Origin: Scatophagus argus | Lineage: Eukaryota > Chordata > Actinopteri > Scatophagidae | Length of the DNA: 64,000 bases | Direction: 5' to 3' | NCBI RefSeq assembly: GCF_020382885.2 | Contig: NC_058513.1 | Coordinates: 11,681,641-11,745,640, forward strand | Part shown: positions 30,941 to 43,740 of the stretch, one piece after another | Position numbering within the stretch: position 1 is the stretch's first letter | How the letters are laid out: every line of letters starts with the position of its first letter | The notes under the pieces: generated by a model | The model's input: the letters and a program-made list of their open reading frames with translations, nothing else | What the model was told of the DNA's origin: nothing | Database searches by the model: none | Program-made: the position numbers and the translations under genes

Positions 30941-33900
30941 AATTTTGCTTTATGTATGGATTAAACAAAGCAGATAATATGTTGGGCTGAAAGGCAATCT
31001 TTGGATGGAGCCAGACTAGATGTTCCCCATTGCTTCCAGTTTTTATGATAAGCTAATGGCAGCAAATAAACCATACAGACAGGAGAGTGGTATGAATGAA
31101 TAAATGTATAAATGATAAACTTGGGTATTTCTTTAATTCTGAAATCTTAACTGATATGTTTTAAGTGTGTATGCAGTATTAGAACTTGACTTCCACTGGA
31201 ATGCAAACAAACAAGCTAACTGGTCAAGATTATCATGATCAGTAATGGAGATATGCAGTATTGATAATGCACTCATTTCTGATCAAAATTCTGAAGCTCC
31301 TAACCAAAGCTGCATTGGTGTTTTCCTGAATGATGGACATCCAGTGCAGCCAGCTCATTTATCACACCACCCTGTTCAATGTGAATGCAATTTACTTTAC
31401 ATTTGAATTTCTCAATATGTTTGACATTTCTGAGCAATCTTATCCATGAACTTTGATATCATATGTACTATAAGAATAATAAGAACCATCTTAAAACTGT
31501 TCATGTTTTGGTGGGTCTCTGTGTTGACACGCTTCTTTTTTAAAACTCTGCATTTAAGGCCTTGACGAAGGACACAAGTGGGATCAGGTGTTTTACCACT
31601 ACCTGGGACAAAAGACCACACATGTCGTGTCAGGCAGGTACAAGGACGGCATAGAACAGGGATAAGGTGACAGTATCTGTGTTCTCTCCACCGCTCACTG
31701 TTGATACCTAATCTAGGCTTGGTTATACAATGGTAATCTACACCAGCATGAGATCCAAAGGGAATGCTGTAGCCATATGCCTGCACTTTGGCCCTAGATT
31801 ATACCCTGTGACTCTGAAACAACAAAACAAAGTGTAATGCCAAGTATCAAATGGATTTTAAATTCTGTTTCTCATTAGTTAGCACTCACTGTACTTATTA
31901 TTATGTATTAAGTGAATATTAGTGTTGATAAAAGGCTTAGGTCTCTGCTCAGGTTGGGGACAGTTCATATTCTCTGAAAAGTCCAATAACATTTTTTAAT
32001 GTATTCCCAGTAAGCTAGAGTGTTGTGAGTGAAAGAGGTTTTAGCCTCTTTAGCATAGTTGAATAATTAACTCAACATGTAACCTCATTTTGCCTCACTA
32101 CATTTTTGACAGCAATGAGGATATCTATTTAGAAATATGAATATGGTGCAGTTGCACTCATGCTGATGGTTTACAGTGACATTAATATTGTGTTTAAATT
32201 CAGGAAATTGTGCAATAGAGCTTTTTCAAACAAAAAGTGGCAACTTTTTGTTTTTTCATCCAATAAGCTGGCTAAATTCTCATAGTACTGGGGCATGTAT
32301 GCTGTACATTTGTTGACTTTTGCAGCCTAATTGTTAGCATGCACACAACACCCAACGATATTGGTCCTGTCTACTAAGCAGTGGTAGTGTAAATAATTAA
32401 GTGTATTTTCTATTTTAAATATTTCATCCATGTTCCTATACTGTACTCCTTGTCCAAACCATTGCAGTGAACAATAAGAAAGTTAGGGTGCTGTTGAAAG
32501 GCAGCAAAACAAGTAAAGAAAATGTCTGCTAATTGATGAAACACTTCTAGCCTTAAGAAAACAGCATTACACTGTAAAAGTGCTGTGAAGTTCCTTTAAC
32601 CAGAGTTTTAGTCTCTCAGGGAGTACAGAAGAAAGTGGTAACTAGCAAATATAATGTTTTTGAAAAATTGCTGTTCTAAGAACAAATTGTTCATTGTGAT
32701 TCAAAATCTGTCGACGTGTATCAAGTGTAATCAGTGTAACTGGAGTTTGATCCTGAAATTCTGTGAGATTGAATCCTAATATATGAATTCTTTGTGATTA
32801 GGAGGCTAAAATTGTGTGACCTTTGTTTCTTCTGGTGTTAGGCGAAGGTTATTTTAATTCACATTACCTGTGTACCTGTAAAACTTCCAACTCCAAGTTC
32901 GTGCAATAAATAAATACTGTATTCTTGATAGGATGCACAAGATATTTAAGATGAAACAGACTTGACATGTAACATTTTCAGGGATGCAAATTGACCCAAG
33001 ATCACCAAACTAAAGTGTTTTTAATGAAACTTTAAAATGATATTATGGCTTCACAAAAAGCAATTAAAATTATGTGTTGTTAGGACTCTGCTTGACTACC
33101 ATGCTACCTTTTTTGTGGTTTGCTGTAACCTGTATGTGTGTGTCTTTAATTAAAAATCCAGTTGTATGTACTGTAAAGTGTATCAGGAATATAAAGCCAT
33201 TATGTTATTAAGCTGTTTCTCTTGTGTGTTTCATAGCTAACACTGTCTAGTTTCCTTATAAGAACTAATTAGGCTCATCAAAACAAAATCAATTGGTTTT
33301 GTAGGATCATATTGATAAAACAATCTCACGTTAACATCACCTTATTCGGATTTTGGACTGTTGGACAAAAAAGACCTTTGAATGTCAGTAGATTCTGGGA
33401 AGCAGTAAGGGACATTTTCCCATTTTTTTTGTTATTTAATAGTTAGTTGTTAATTGTTTGGAACTGAGTAAATGTAATGAGTAATGTCATGTCATTAAAA
33501 CATCCAGTGTTATTAAGACTGAGCCTGAGACTGTTTTGTCCACAGCTGTTTCCAAGGTCAAGAAACTATTTTAAGACTCAATATTAAAAATGTGTTGTGG
33601 GAAATGAACAATGTAATCTGAAAATGGTGTCAGATGAAGGAGGATGACACCATAAAAAGTTCCTAAAAGACAGTCAAATTAAGTCTCAACAATAAAAACA
33701 ATTCCAAATCAGTTTGGGCCAAAAAGTTGAAAGGAGTTTTACTGATATGCACTTGTTGATACCACTGATTTTAATTTAATGTTTTGGGAGAGGCAACTTC
33801 AAGCTGCTTTTGAAGAAATTAGAAGAGAGTGGGAGAGTGATTTAGGGGAAGAGACAAGGAGAAGAAGCCTAACATGATGCAATGTGTCCTCTCAAAGTAG

Positions 33901-34244
33901 GTGACATGTTGATTTAGCAACAGAGGCAGAAGCAGGAAGTGGAGGACAGAAGAGACCTGGAGTGAGAGGAGTCATTCAATCCACTTTCTCAACTTGCTGC
34001 TTCAGACGGGCAGAGGACAAACTAAATGGATGAGAGTGCTGACGGAAGCTGGAGGCCAGTGGAAAGAGAGTCAGCAATATGGAAGGGGAAGAGGAAAGAT
34101 TGACAGCAGCACTGAACTGTGAGGATATAGGAAGACATTAGAGAGGAGCTTAATAAGCATGTGCTACAACCATGGCCAGAGCAGTGACCTTCTGTGGATG
34201 CAAAGGGTTGGCTATGGAAAGGTGGCATGCGGTTACATTTTTTT

Positions 34245-34632
34245 TTAAATCAAACAAAGTCATCCAACCATGTCTTTATGGACTTTGCTTTGTGCTCTGT
34301 GGCACAGTCATGCTGGAATAGAAAAGGGCTTTTCCCAAACCTTTGCCACAAAGTTGGAAGCGTAGCATTGTCCAAAATGTCAAAAAGTCAACTTTACTGT
34401 CAATTCTGCCATATGTGCACCACATAGGGAGGTTTGAAATTGCGTCACTCTAAGACCCACGGTGCAGTAAGCTGAACACTAAATAACAAAATGTAAATAT
34501 ATAGAATATAAAAAAAAGCTAAAAGCATAAACTCAGTAAGATAAAAAGCCCAGTGCCTGAAAAATAGCCCCACACCACACCTGAATTTAATAATAAAGAG
34601 GTGTGTCTCAATACTTTTGTCTATATTGTGTA
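34245..34632 (-). mobile_element. Tc1-like transposase fragment, interrupted by another repeat
   Basis: On the minus strand, 34370-34260 encodes a Tc1/mariner transposase piece (TLWQRFGKSPFLFQHDCA, then EHKAKSIKTWLDDF) that includes the catalytic Asp of the FQHD motif. The element's end CAATACTTTTGTCTATATTG is at 34609-34628. Between about 34380 and 34548 unrelated sequence (AGTCAACTTTACTGTCAATT and beyond) splits the element; after it, CAGTGCCTGAAAAATAGCCC resumes Tc1 sequence. The copy lacks most of the coding region and is dead. Confidence 0.7.
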
Positions 34633-37600
34633 AGTCTATACACAATAGTCAGTAGGGAACAATTTACAGTATGTGCACAGCTTGACCAGAGGATGGCGCT
34701 AAGTCAACGTATCTCTACTTCAGAGTGTCCTGTGCAGTAACACACTGTTGTCAGTGTGTGTGTGCACGTCACTTGGGTGGGTTAAATGCAGAGAACAAAT
34801 TTCGTTGGAGTGAGTTCCCTCCAATGACAAGATATGTCACTTTCCTTCCTTTCCTTTCGAGTTACAATCTACTTAGAATATTGCAAGCTAACAGCAGTTG
34901 TGTTGCACTGGGCATTAATCTAGAAATCCATGTGACAACAACAGAATGAGGCATCCTCGGGCGTAAACATCAGTGCTGATGTGAATCATGAAACAACTCT
35001 CAAAAAGTATGATGGCAAAAGCTCAAGGCTGTGGCGACAGAGATGATGTGGTGCTCGTGTACGCTCCATGTCACCATGTGAGTCACCATGTGAGTTACTT
35101 AGCAGAAGTCAGACAAGTCATTTGTTGATATAGTTTTCTTACTTGTGTGGCATTTGGTCCATTTTGCCTGTCTTAATTTTGTTTCTGCATTTATGCCGAG
35201 TAGGCCTAATGACCTTCCTCTTTTCTAGTTTGACTTCTGTCAGATCAGATTAAGACACTGCAAATGTCCATCTCTGCATACAATCTCTCCCCACATCTGA
35301 CTCCCTCTCTCTGATCTATTCTGCCAATCTGTCCCTCTGGGTAATTTCATGTTATTGTGGTTGTCTGCCATTATATTTTCTGTTGTCAGTGCAGGACCCT
35401 TAATGATCATCATGTCACCAGCACAGAAACTGACACAGCCCACACTTAGTTTGAATTTATTTATGTATTTTTTTCCACATATACAACCTTGTTGTACCCC
35501 CATTATGATTGAGCTATTACTCTCTGGAAAACCTCTCTGTTAGCTCTGGACTTTTGCAACTCTCAGCTCAATTGATCCTACCAGAATTGATCCTTCAATT
35601 TAAGTCCTATTGAGGCTGACATTGTTAGGCAAAGAGAACATGCTGTGTCTATTATGATTAAATTGACAAAAGAAAACTTGCCTTCCAACCCAATTTTCAA
35701 TGACCTCGGGAGGTAAGTGAATGGAAAGAAAACCCAATTAACATTAGACCTATGGAGAATGATGACAAATCGTATTTCAGGATCTCGAACTTGTCAATAA
35801 TGGCCTTGCCGCCTCCTGTTGTACCCCCAACAATATCCCCACACCGGCTGATGTAGCCCTGCCACCAATAACAGAAGACTCTCAACTGTTAAAATGCTTT
35901 AAATTGGCAGGGCTATCCGATGATTGCTTTTATTGATACGCTCATTGATTGTTTTTTTCCATTACTCTATTATTTCTTCTGAGGTGAAAGATAACTCAGT
36001 TAAGGGACTTGAATCTTGTAAGAGGTCACTCTGAATTAGGATGTGGACTTCCTATGCCAAAAGCTATCAGGCTGATTAGTGTTCTAAGTATCCCCAATCG
36101 TCTGTGTTTGATTCTTCTGCTGATAGTTTACGAATACAATGCCAGCCAAAAGTCAAGCTAATAGCTTTGTGTGGCAGAAACAGTGAGTTAGCAGTGAATG
36201 GAGACAGAATGAAGTGTGGGCTGCCTGAGCTGACGTTTGTCTATGTCCTTGAAATGAATGGTAGAGATAAAACTTAGATTCCTTCACCTGTAGGTCAGCA
36301 GCCACAGAATAAAACAATATTTGAATTGTACTGGTATGTCCTTGAGAATTGTAAATATCACAAAAGAAGCCCCGCTGCATTGTGAGAACTGTCGCACATA
36401 TTCATGAGTCATCTGCTGAAGCTGTAGCAGTTGAGGAAAACTAAACAAAGGCCATGCTGAGTGTTGAAAATAGCTGATTTAGAGCAGTGTTTTTGACAAA
36501 AGAAGTCCATGATGTTAGTAAAGGAGTACTCTAGGAATTTAGTATCACACTTGTATAAAATCAGGACTGGTTTAAAAATAGGATGTTCAATCTTGAAGCA
36601 ACAGAGGCAAAGATATACTTGCTTTTAATCTTTTACCCTTATTCTATTTCCTGGGATGTCTCCTGGCTGCTATTGCTATAGAAAAAAGTCAAGTCCTGAA
36701 TGTGGTTCACAAATAATACCATACCATATAACCCCTGTTAGGAAATCATATAATTTATCATAAACGCATAATAAAAGGCCACATATTCTGACCAGTCATC
36801 ATGATTATTATATCAAAAACATGACCAGCTGATCCCAACCCAGAGCCATGCGGGACAACTGATTAGTGTGGCTGTAAGTGGTAAGCAGTGGTTGATATTT
36901 ATCAGACTGCAGTAGAGGAAAGTGTCTCATACTCATGCTCCTCCTCCTCCGGCTAGTCCTTCATGTTGCTAAAATGTAGGTGGAAAGTGGTCAGATTCAA
37001 CAGCTACACTACTACATCCCCACTGGTGTAGACAGGAAGTTCAAAAAACACTTAAAATGGTATGGTATGGTACGCTATGGTAAAAATAAAAACACTGTAA
37101 ATGCGAAAACACACTTCCCACATTACAAGAAGTGCCTTTTAATTGAACTCATCTTTAAAGCTTCTCACAGTTTGTTCAGAGGTTGTTCACATCATTTTCT
37201 GGCACTTCAGAAAGCTCCCATCAGAACTACAGATGATATTATACAGTTGTTTTTACAGACTGAGTCTCCATGACGAGCTCACTGTGTAATGTGTAAAACC
37301 CGTGGAGCACCCCTTTAAGGAAACCTGTTGAGGGCTTGATAGCAGAACGTATAAAGCTCCTGATCAAAGCAAATTTTATGGATTTTGTGATTTGTATCCA
37401 CAGCCTGATGGAAGAAGATGAAACAAACTGTTGGTGCCTGTTCAGTCTCAGATTTAGTCTGAAGACAACTGTGTGGTAAAATGTGTTGTCTGACAGCTCT
37501 GGTCTTTGCCCTTCTTATGAAGACCTGGCTAGAGACCAGCTCTTTCTTCCATTTGTGCAGCGTGGAACCGGAAAAAGCCAGAAACTCTGAAATGAACCAT

Positions 37601-38126
37601 GGCATTCTATTCAAAAAGATGTAGGAGTATCGATAAAAACACGTTTCCGACACGCTCTGCTGCACTGACCTCATCTCCAGGCTTTGTTGACGAAGCAGCA
37701 ACTGTTCAAAGTGGACAAATCTGTCATTTAAAGCCAAAGTCCTCATTTGTCCCTATATGATCTTCCACATGTCCTTGATGACAGATGGACAAGGATGAGG
37801 AAAATAGGTTAGAAAATATGTGGCTACAGAATAATAGTCTGCCTGTGCAAGGTCTACTGGTAGAACTGGTCTTCCCCACATAAGGCTTAAGACTTCTGAT
37901 TGACTGGCGATAACAAATGTAGGTGTGACATTGATTAAATAGTACCTCATAAAATATTTTTTCTTTAAAGGACCACATATCCTTATATTTTATATGAACT
38001 GGATACAATTAGCTCTGCACAGAAGGTTAGGAATTTTCTCAGTGGAGACTGGAGAGTTTTTGGGTTTTTTTTGCCAATTAGGAATGTCAATAAGAAAAAC
38101 TATGATGCCTGACTCGCTTTCTCTTT

Positions 38127-38162
38127 CACACACACACACACAGACACACACACACACACACA
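38127..38162. repeat. (CA)n microsatellite
   Basis: Near-perfect CA repeat with one GA interruption, about 330 bp upstream of the candidate gjc1 exon 1 donor. Confidence 0.95.
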
Positions 38163-38344
38163 AGCTCCTCCTTGCTTGCACCAACCAGTTTCTCTGTGTC
38201 TCGTATATGCAAGATCTCTCCTTCTCCACTCCAGTCACCGGAGTAAAAAGTCAATTGAACTCCCAATTTAGTAAGAGCTTCACTCGCTTAATATTTTGGC
38301 ACTATTTTTACGCGCGAACGTCTAAATCGTACTTTTTGCTGTAA

Positions 38345-38497
38345 TTCGGCGATGAGGATCATATTTGCGCTTCACAAACTTACCGTTTCTTGCCGGTTGA
38401 TTTGTGAAGTGTTAACGTTGGTCCAGCTTTCTTACCGCGAGCGGCGCCAGATGTACGTCTGAAAAGGTGATTATGCTGTGGTAAATTCACACATGAG
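38345..38497 (+). other. gjc1: Candidate gjc1 5' noncoding exon 1
   Basis: A stretch with more CpG than its surroundings (CTTACCGCGAGCGGCGCCAG near 38431-38450) ends at a strong donor, GTAAGT at 38498. The left boundary is not determined. It is about 5.2 kb before the gjc1 coding exon, whose own start is a splice acceptor, so upstream noncoding exons must exist. It contains three ATGs (38451, 38473 and 38493), each opening a short frame. Confidence 0.45.
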
Positions 38498-39472
38498 GTA
38501 AGTAAATCTGTGTTGTCCTGTAGCTTTTGAAAGTATTTTTGAGAGAAAAAGTAATTATTACGGGGAGGATTTTTTTTGTTGTTGTTTTTGGACTTTTTTG
38601 ACTCAGTAAATTCATGCTGGGTTGCTGATTTAGCTAGCTGTTTTGTTAACTTTAATTGTTCATCTTTGCTAGAAGGTTCGATTAGTTAGTTCGGTTCAAC
38701 TTTGTTAAATAATTATAACATGTGATGTTGTAATATTTGGTAGGCATTAAAAGCATTATACAGCATATTTTAATCAGAGTTTAAATGAAATAAACAGCCC
38801 TCTCTGTAAATATTTTGACTGTTTTTTCAACACCATTAGCTAAACTCATTGCTAGCTTAATGTTGCTAGCATCAGTTTATGATCCAAAACCAGAACTTCT
38901 CCTTCCAGAACATCTCCAGTCCTGGTTTTGGAGATCCAGGGAGTTTAATTTATGAAATGTCTGAAAAACCTACATCAATTTTCCTGACATGCAAATTGAC
39001 CTCCAGTTAAACCCCCCAAAAATCAAATTATCCTACTAAGTTAAGAATGATATAAAAGCAAGAAAATCATCAAAGCTTCACATTTCCAAAACTGGAACCA
39101 AAGAATTTTGACAATTTTTTAGAATTAAGTAAATAATTAACCAACTGTTTTGAATGTATTTTCAAAATTGCTGTCAATTAATTTTCTGTAACATTGAATC
39201 TGAAGAATCTGCGATTCTTGCAGACCCTATTAAAGAAACTTGGCAACTTCAATTGCAATGTTCAGTTTTTCTCTTTCTCACTTCAGATTGAGTTATACAG
39301 ACAGTGTTATAAAATTATCATATTATATGTTATAAAAATATTTGAATACATGTTCTATTAAAAATGTCCACGCAAAATCAAACAGAATTAACAATTCTCC
39401 TGTCCAGTAATAAAATGGTGTGTAATTTGATTAACCAGATGTTTTACTGTATTATCTCTGTCCACTTTGCAG

Positions 39473-39546
39473 GGACACAGGGTTTCAAATATCACTGAAA
39501 TCTGGCGAGGAAAACGACCAGGACAGGAAGGGTAAAGCAAACAGAG
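39473..39546 (+). other. gjc1: Candidate gjc1 5' noncoding exon 2
   Basis: A good pyrimidine tract and acceptor (CTGTCCACTTTGCAG ending 39472) precede 74 bases that end at GTAATA; an alternative donor GTAAAG lies 15 bases earlier. The segment contains no ATG. It would join candidate exon 1 and the coding exon acceptor at 43687. Confidence 0.4.
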
Positions 39547-41054
39547 GTAATAAGAATGACTTTAAATATGCAAGAATACATCTAATTTAAATTCATTCAA
39601 CCCTACAGTGCTATTATTTTTTTACTTTTGGCATTGGTTGTAAAAGAATAAGTAGGGGTATCAGCATTTGTTGAAAAATAAGTGTGAGTAGTGTTGTGTC
39701 CAAGAATAGGTATTTGTAGTCCGTTCAGAACCTGTAATCTGTCATAGCTCCTCACTGAAAAGACTTCTAAATTCATGACCTGACACTGGGGAAAAGAGCA
39801 AAATAATTACTATGATAAGATGGCCAAGATGGTCTTGTACAAGTCACTAATTCTCAAGTTCATATAGTAATACTGGCTAATCCCCAGTTCTTTTCTGATG
39901 GATGATTGATTACTTAAGCAAGAATAGAATATTTGTATTAGCTCGCCATGCCAGAGGCTTGTGTCTCGATCATGTTATGTTGTGTGTCTTCCATGTGTAG
40001 TCTGACATCTTTGAGTAGAGGGCCTCCGTACCCTGTGGGCTCTGTGTCTGGTTAAACAGTGATAGGAGAGACTGAGTCGAAAGTTTAGGTAATTACATTA
40101 CATTCCTTCACTGTAGCATTTCCAGAGTACAGAAAGTTATTTAATTTAAGTAAGTTTGCAACGACTTATATAACGTGGTGATGAAGGGGCACCATAATGG
40201 AATAAATGCTGTCTGTTAAAGGCAAAACACTTCCCTCCTCTTTATATGCACTAACTACATAAGTTTAAAGTTAAAGCAAACTTATATTTGGCCTATATAT
40301 ATAAAGTTCTGTCTCAGGGTATGTTGGTGACCTACACATAGGCTGAACATTTGTAGCAATTTTTCATGTACAAGCCCCCTTACAGGCGCCATCTCACTGC
40401 TTGTCATTGTGGATTGGTGTTTGTCCATGGATCAGCATATAAAATATATTTTCTTATGTCTATATGACATGGCAGGTGTTTGTTGCATTTAAGACCTTTG
40501 TTGCTTATAATTCTGCCCTCTCATTTTCCATTTTATTCCCATCAGTTCTGTTGTGTACACTATATTTGTGATGTAGAAGAAGCCTCATATTTTTAAAAAG
40601 GGAAGTGCAGTGTTAGCAAACTACAAACTTTTTTCAGTTGCCTTTCAAGTTAAAAGTGTGTGTTTCATAACCAAAAGATGTTGGGTGGAGCATCACTATA
40701 AACGCTTTGAAGGAAACCACAAACCTTCACATTCACAGCTTGAAGCCTTCTTAGATAGGTATGTGCAAAGCTGTCTGCTCTTTAAACTTACCCTCCTCAA
40801 ATAGTTCCTTTACTGGCACTTTGGGAAACTGGAGGCTGTTGGTCTGCGACACATCTGGAGAAATGCTCTTTATCAACTTCAGGCATTCGATGTGGCACTA
40901 CTAGCAACGTGAGCTCCAGAGCTGTTGTCACTTTTTGAGACTCTGCAGGTCTTTTGTAAAAATGAATTAACTTAATCTACAGTTTTACAGAAAGACAATC
41001 TGTAGTTTCATTTAGATACTTGCCAAAAAAGGAGTTGACATTGTTGACTGACTA

Positions 41055-41610
41055 GTTATAATATAATACTAACAACAATATTCTTTATTTATATCGAACC
41101 TTTCATAGCAAAGTTTCAAAGCGCTTAATAAATAATAATAGTAGAAGTAGAATACCAACAGCATGAGCTAAAATATAGTGCAAATAGACTATAATAAAAT
41201 CAAGTAAGTAAGTAAATAAAGTTCAATACAGTTAAAATAAAGTTTAACATTTTAAAACAATATAATGCAATTGCAACAAAACCAGACCAGTAAAAATAAA
41301 AAATGAACAATTCAAAAATGCCTTTTTATGAAAATTTTATTTTATTTTATTTTATGTTTTTTATTAAGTGGTTACTCAGCTGGATCACCTGAAGTTTTCG
41401 GGCTGCCTGTTCCAAAGTCTGGGGACATTAATAGCTAATGTCAAGTCACCCCTTGTCGCCAGCCTGGTCTGCCACAACCGCTATATACCTGTCTGAGGAC
41501 CTCAGGCAACGTCCTGTCATACGTGGGATTAAAAGCTCATTGAGGTAACTAGGACCAAGGCTGTGAAGAGCTTCAAAAGTTAACAATAAAATCTTAAAAA
41601 TTTTAAATTT
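41055..41610. repeat. Dispersed teleost repeat in gjc1 intron
   Basis: Begins near TTTATATCGAACCTTTCATA and GTTTCAAAGCGCTTAATAA and includes TTCCAAAGTCTGGGGACATT, CTGAGGACCTCAGGCAACGT and GCTGTGAAGAGCTTCAAAAG. These are landmarks of a common fish interspersed repeat. An (ATTTT)n tract lies inside at about 41334-41354. No intact coding region; class not assigned. Confidence 0.55.
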
Positions 41611-43740
41611 TTGAGTCAAAAAATGAGCAATGTGAAGGATTTTTCTTTCCTTTTCTCTCCTAGTTTCTTGCCAACTGCCAGACTTGTGTTTGGGTGGTGA
41701 TAGCTACTGGGCCTCCAGATAGTACATTACACAATAAGGCCAGATGTGCAGTCTTTTTTTAATGAAACAGACGAGATTGTATGGGGTGAGGAAGCGTGTT
41801 AAAAGCAGCTGGACCTGGTTTCATTGGGGTAAAATGTTACATTGACTCAAAGTGACAATGTGTCAATATGTCCATTTTGTCAGTGGGAAAAATTCACTTC
41901 CATGCCATCAATAAAAGTATGGGGAGCCTTGTAAATGCGCAGATTAACATAAATTTCAATCTGAGTTTACAAGAGTTTTGCATAGGAAGAGTACAGGTGA
42001 AAAACGAAAGAACTGATTCTCAATTGGGATGGTTATAGCCAGAGGATCAGTTGAGGTCCCAACTGAAAGCTCATTGAAAGAATCACTAAAACAAACTTTA
42101 TTTTTCCAAGCAGTATAACATAATTGACTTCATACAGTGGCTGTCGCAGAACAACCTCAAGGCTGTTCCTTTATCACCTGATCTTGTTTGCCTTGTGTTT
42201 GTCCTTTGTCAGCAGACTGATGTCATGTGCATTTTGCAGGAGCCTCAATCAGTGACAAACTCATAGACAAATGAGCATTGCACATGCAGACATCATCTGT
42301 CCCACAAAACTTGACAAAAATCTGAACCTCTTAGATTTCCTGTTACACAAGTGACTTGTAGTGATGCCTGCAGCATAGGGTTAAGCCAGATGGGTACCTG
42401 CAGTTTAGAGTCCTTTCAGGGTTAGATCGAGCATGAAGTTGTCATGTTCATTAGGGTACAAAAAAGATTTTATCATCTAAGTTTGACTGATTTTTCTACA
42501 CTAATTTCAATCACATGGAGTGATTTTATTCTTTGCTTTCCATCTTTCAAGGCATTTGTATATTTGCTGTTTGCTGTCTCCGAGGATCTTTTCACCCATT
42601 CTTGTAGCTAATTACATTGCAAAGAAATGTCTTAGCTGCAGTTAAAGATCTAACAATGTCATATATCGGTAAATACTAAAAATGTCCTTAATTAGTAGAG
42701 TATAGCCAATATGGATCGTCAGTGAATGACTTAACTCACTGTGTGACTTCATGTCACATTCACTGAGGGTGAAAGGTGGTTACATTTGAAGATAACATCA
42801 TACATCTGAAAGCCTGAAGGTAAAGGTTTATAAGGTTTAGGTTATTGTATTCACAGCATTAATTCAGCAAACCAAGAGAGAGAGAGAAGGGTATTTGAAA
42901 TAATAGCACACTGGCTGTAATGTGTTAATCTGCTCATACCCCTGATATCACCGCTACTCCTTATGTGGAGTACTTGCTCCATTCTGGATAATTACTGGAC
43001 ATATTATCTTTGTAATTTACTCATTTCAAAAGATGTTATGATTATAATTGTTGCAGTTAGAGCTTGATATTAATAGCACTTAAAATGGCAGTGGAAAATG
43101 CTGACTCCTCTTCATGGTTTCATTCTTTCAGTAGTTGTTTTCCAGCACAGAAAAAATGATCTCTTTAGCCAGATGAGAATTGTTTTAGTTTATGAAACAT
43201 CTGCAAGGTCAGAGGATGTAAAATGCCTGTCAGGGACATTTATTTAACAATAGCAATTATGGTTAGACATTCCATCGTTGTCGTTAGTTTTCCCTTTGTG
43301 TACAAATGCCAAGGGTCTGTTTAGACACGTGTTTTAGAGCGCAGCTATTAAAAGAATCAAGGATGAACGTGTTGTTATTGTGGAGAAGTGCAGTATTTGA
43401 TAACCGTGTATACTGTAGGAAAGACAAAGTACTTGAAGCTAAAATACTTTGCGAATGCGGCAGAAGAGTGTGGGTGTCTTTGTAGCATGATAACCTGTGG
43501 ATTTTTTTGTGTGCATGGAAAAGAGAGACTACTTAAAACACACACAAAAGACTGTTAGTAATTTTTTTTCTCTCTCCACATATCAGATACTGTTAGGAAG
43601 GAATTTTAAAATGGATACTTTTTTAAAGAGTTTCTTGCATGTTACAGAGGATAATCATTTCTGCTTTCTGCTTTTTACTCTCCACAGGAGAATAAAAGGA
43701 GGTGTACGTTGCCTCTCACTGTAGTTAACCTGCCACTACC

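Larger units (their letters stand above)
30350..38200. other. phospho1 3' flank and intergenic region
   Basis: No further gene is supported. The phospho1 3' UTR may be long: AATAAA occurs at 32905-32910 and other AT-rich sites follow. Recognisable content is a dispersed repeat at 30660-30940, an interrupted Tc1-like remnant at 34245-34632 and a CA repeat at 38127-38162. Open frames of 124 codons (31412-31786, minus) and 143 codons (37315-37746, minus) have no recognisable domain. Confidence 0.5.

Noticed and set aside
31412-31786. 124-codon minus-strand open frame
   Set aside because: No recognisable protein similarity and no exon boundaries; intergenic chance frame.
35045-35100. Repeated CACCATGTGAGT
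   Set aside because: A short local duplication with no further structure.
37315-37746. 143-codon minus-strand open frame
   Set aside because: Considered as a gene upstream of gjc1, but there is no domain, no repeat-family protein I recognise and no splice context.
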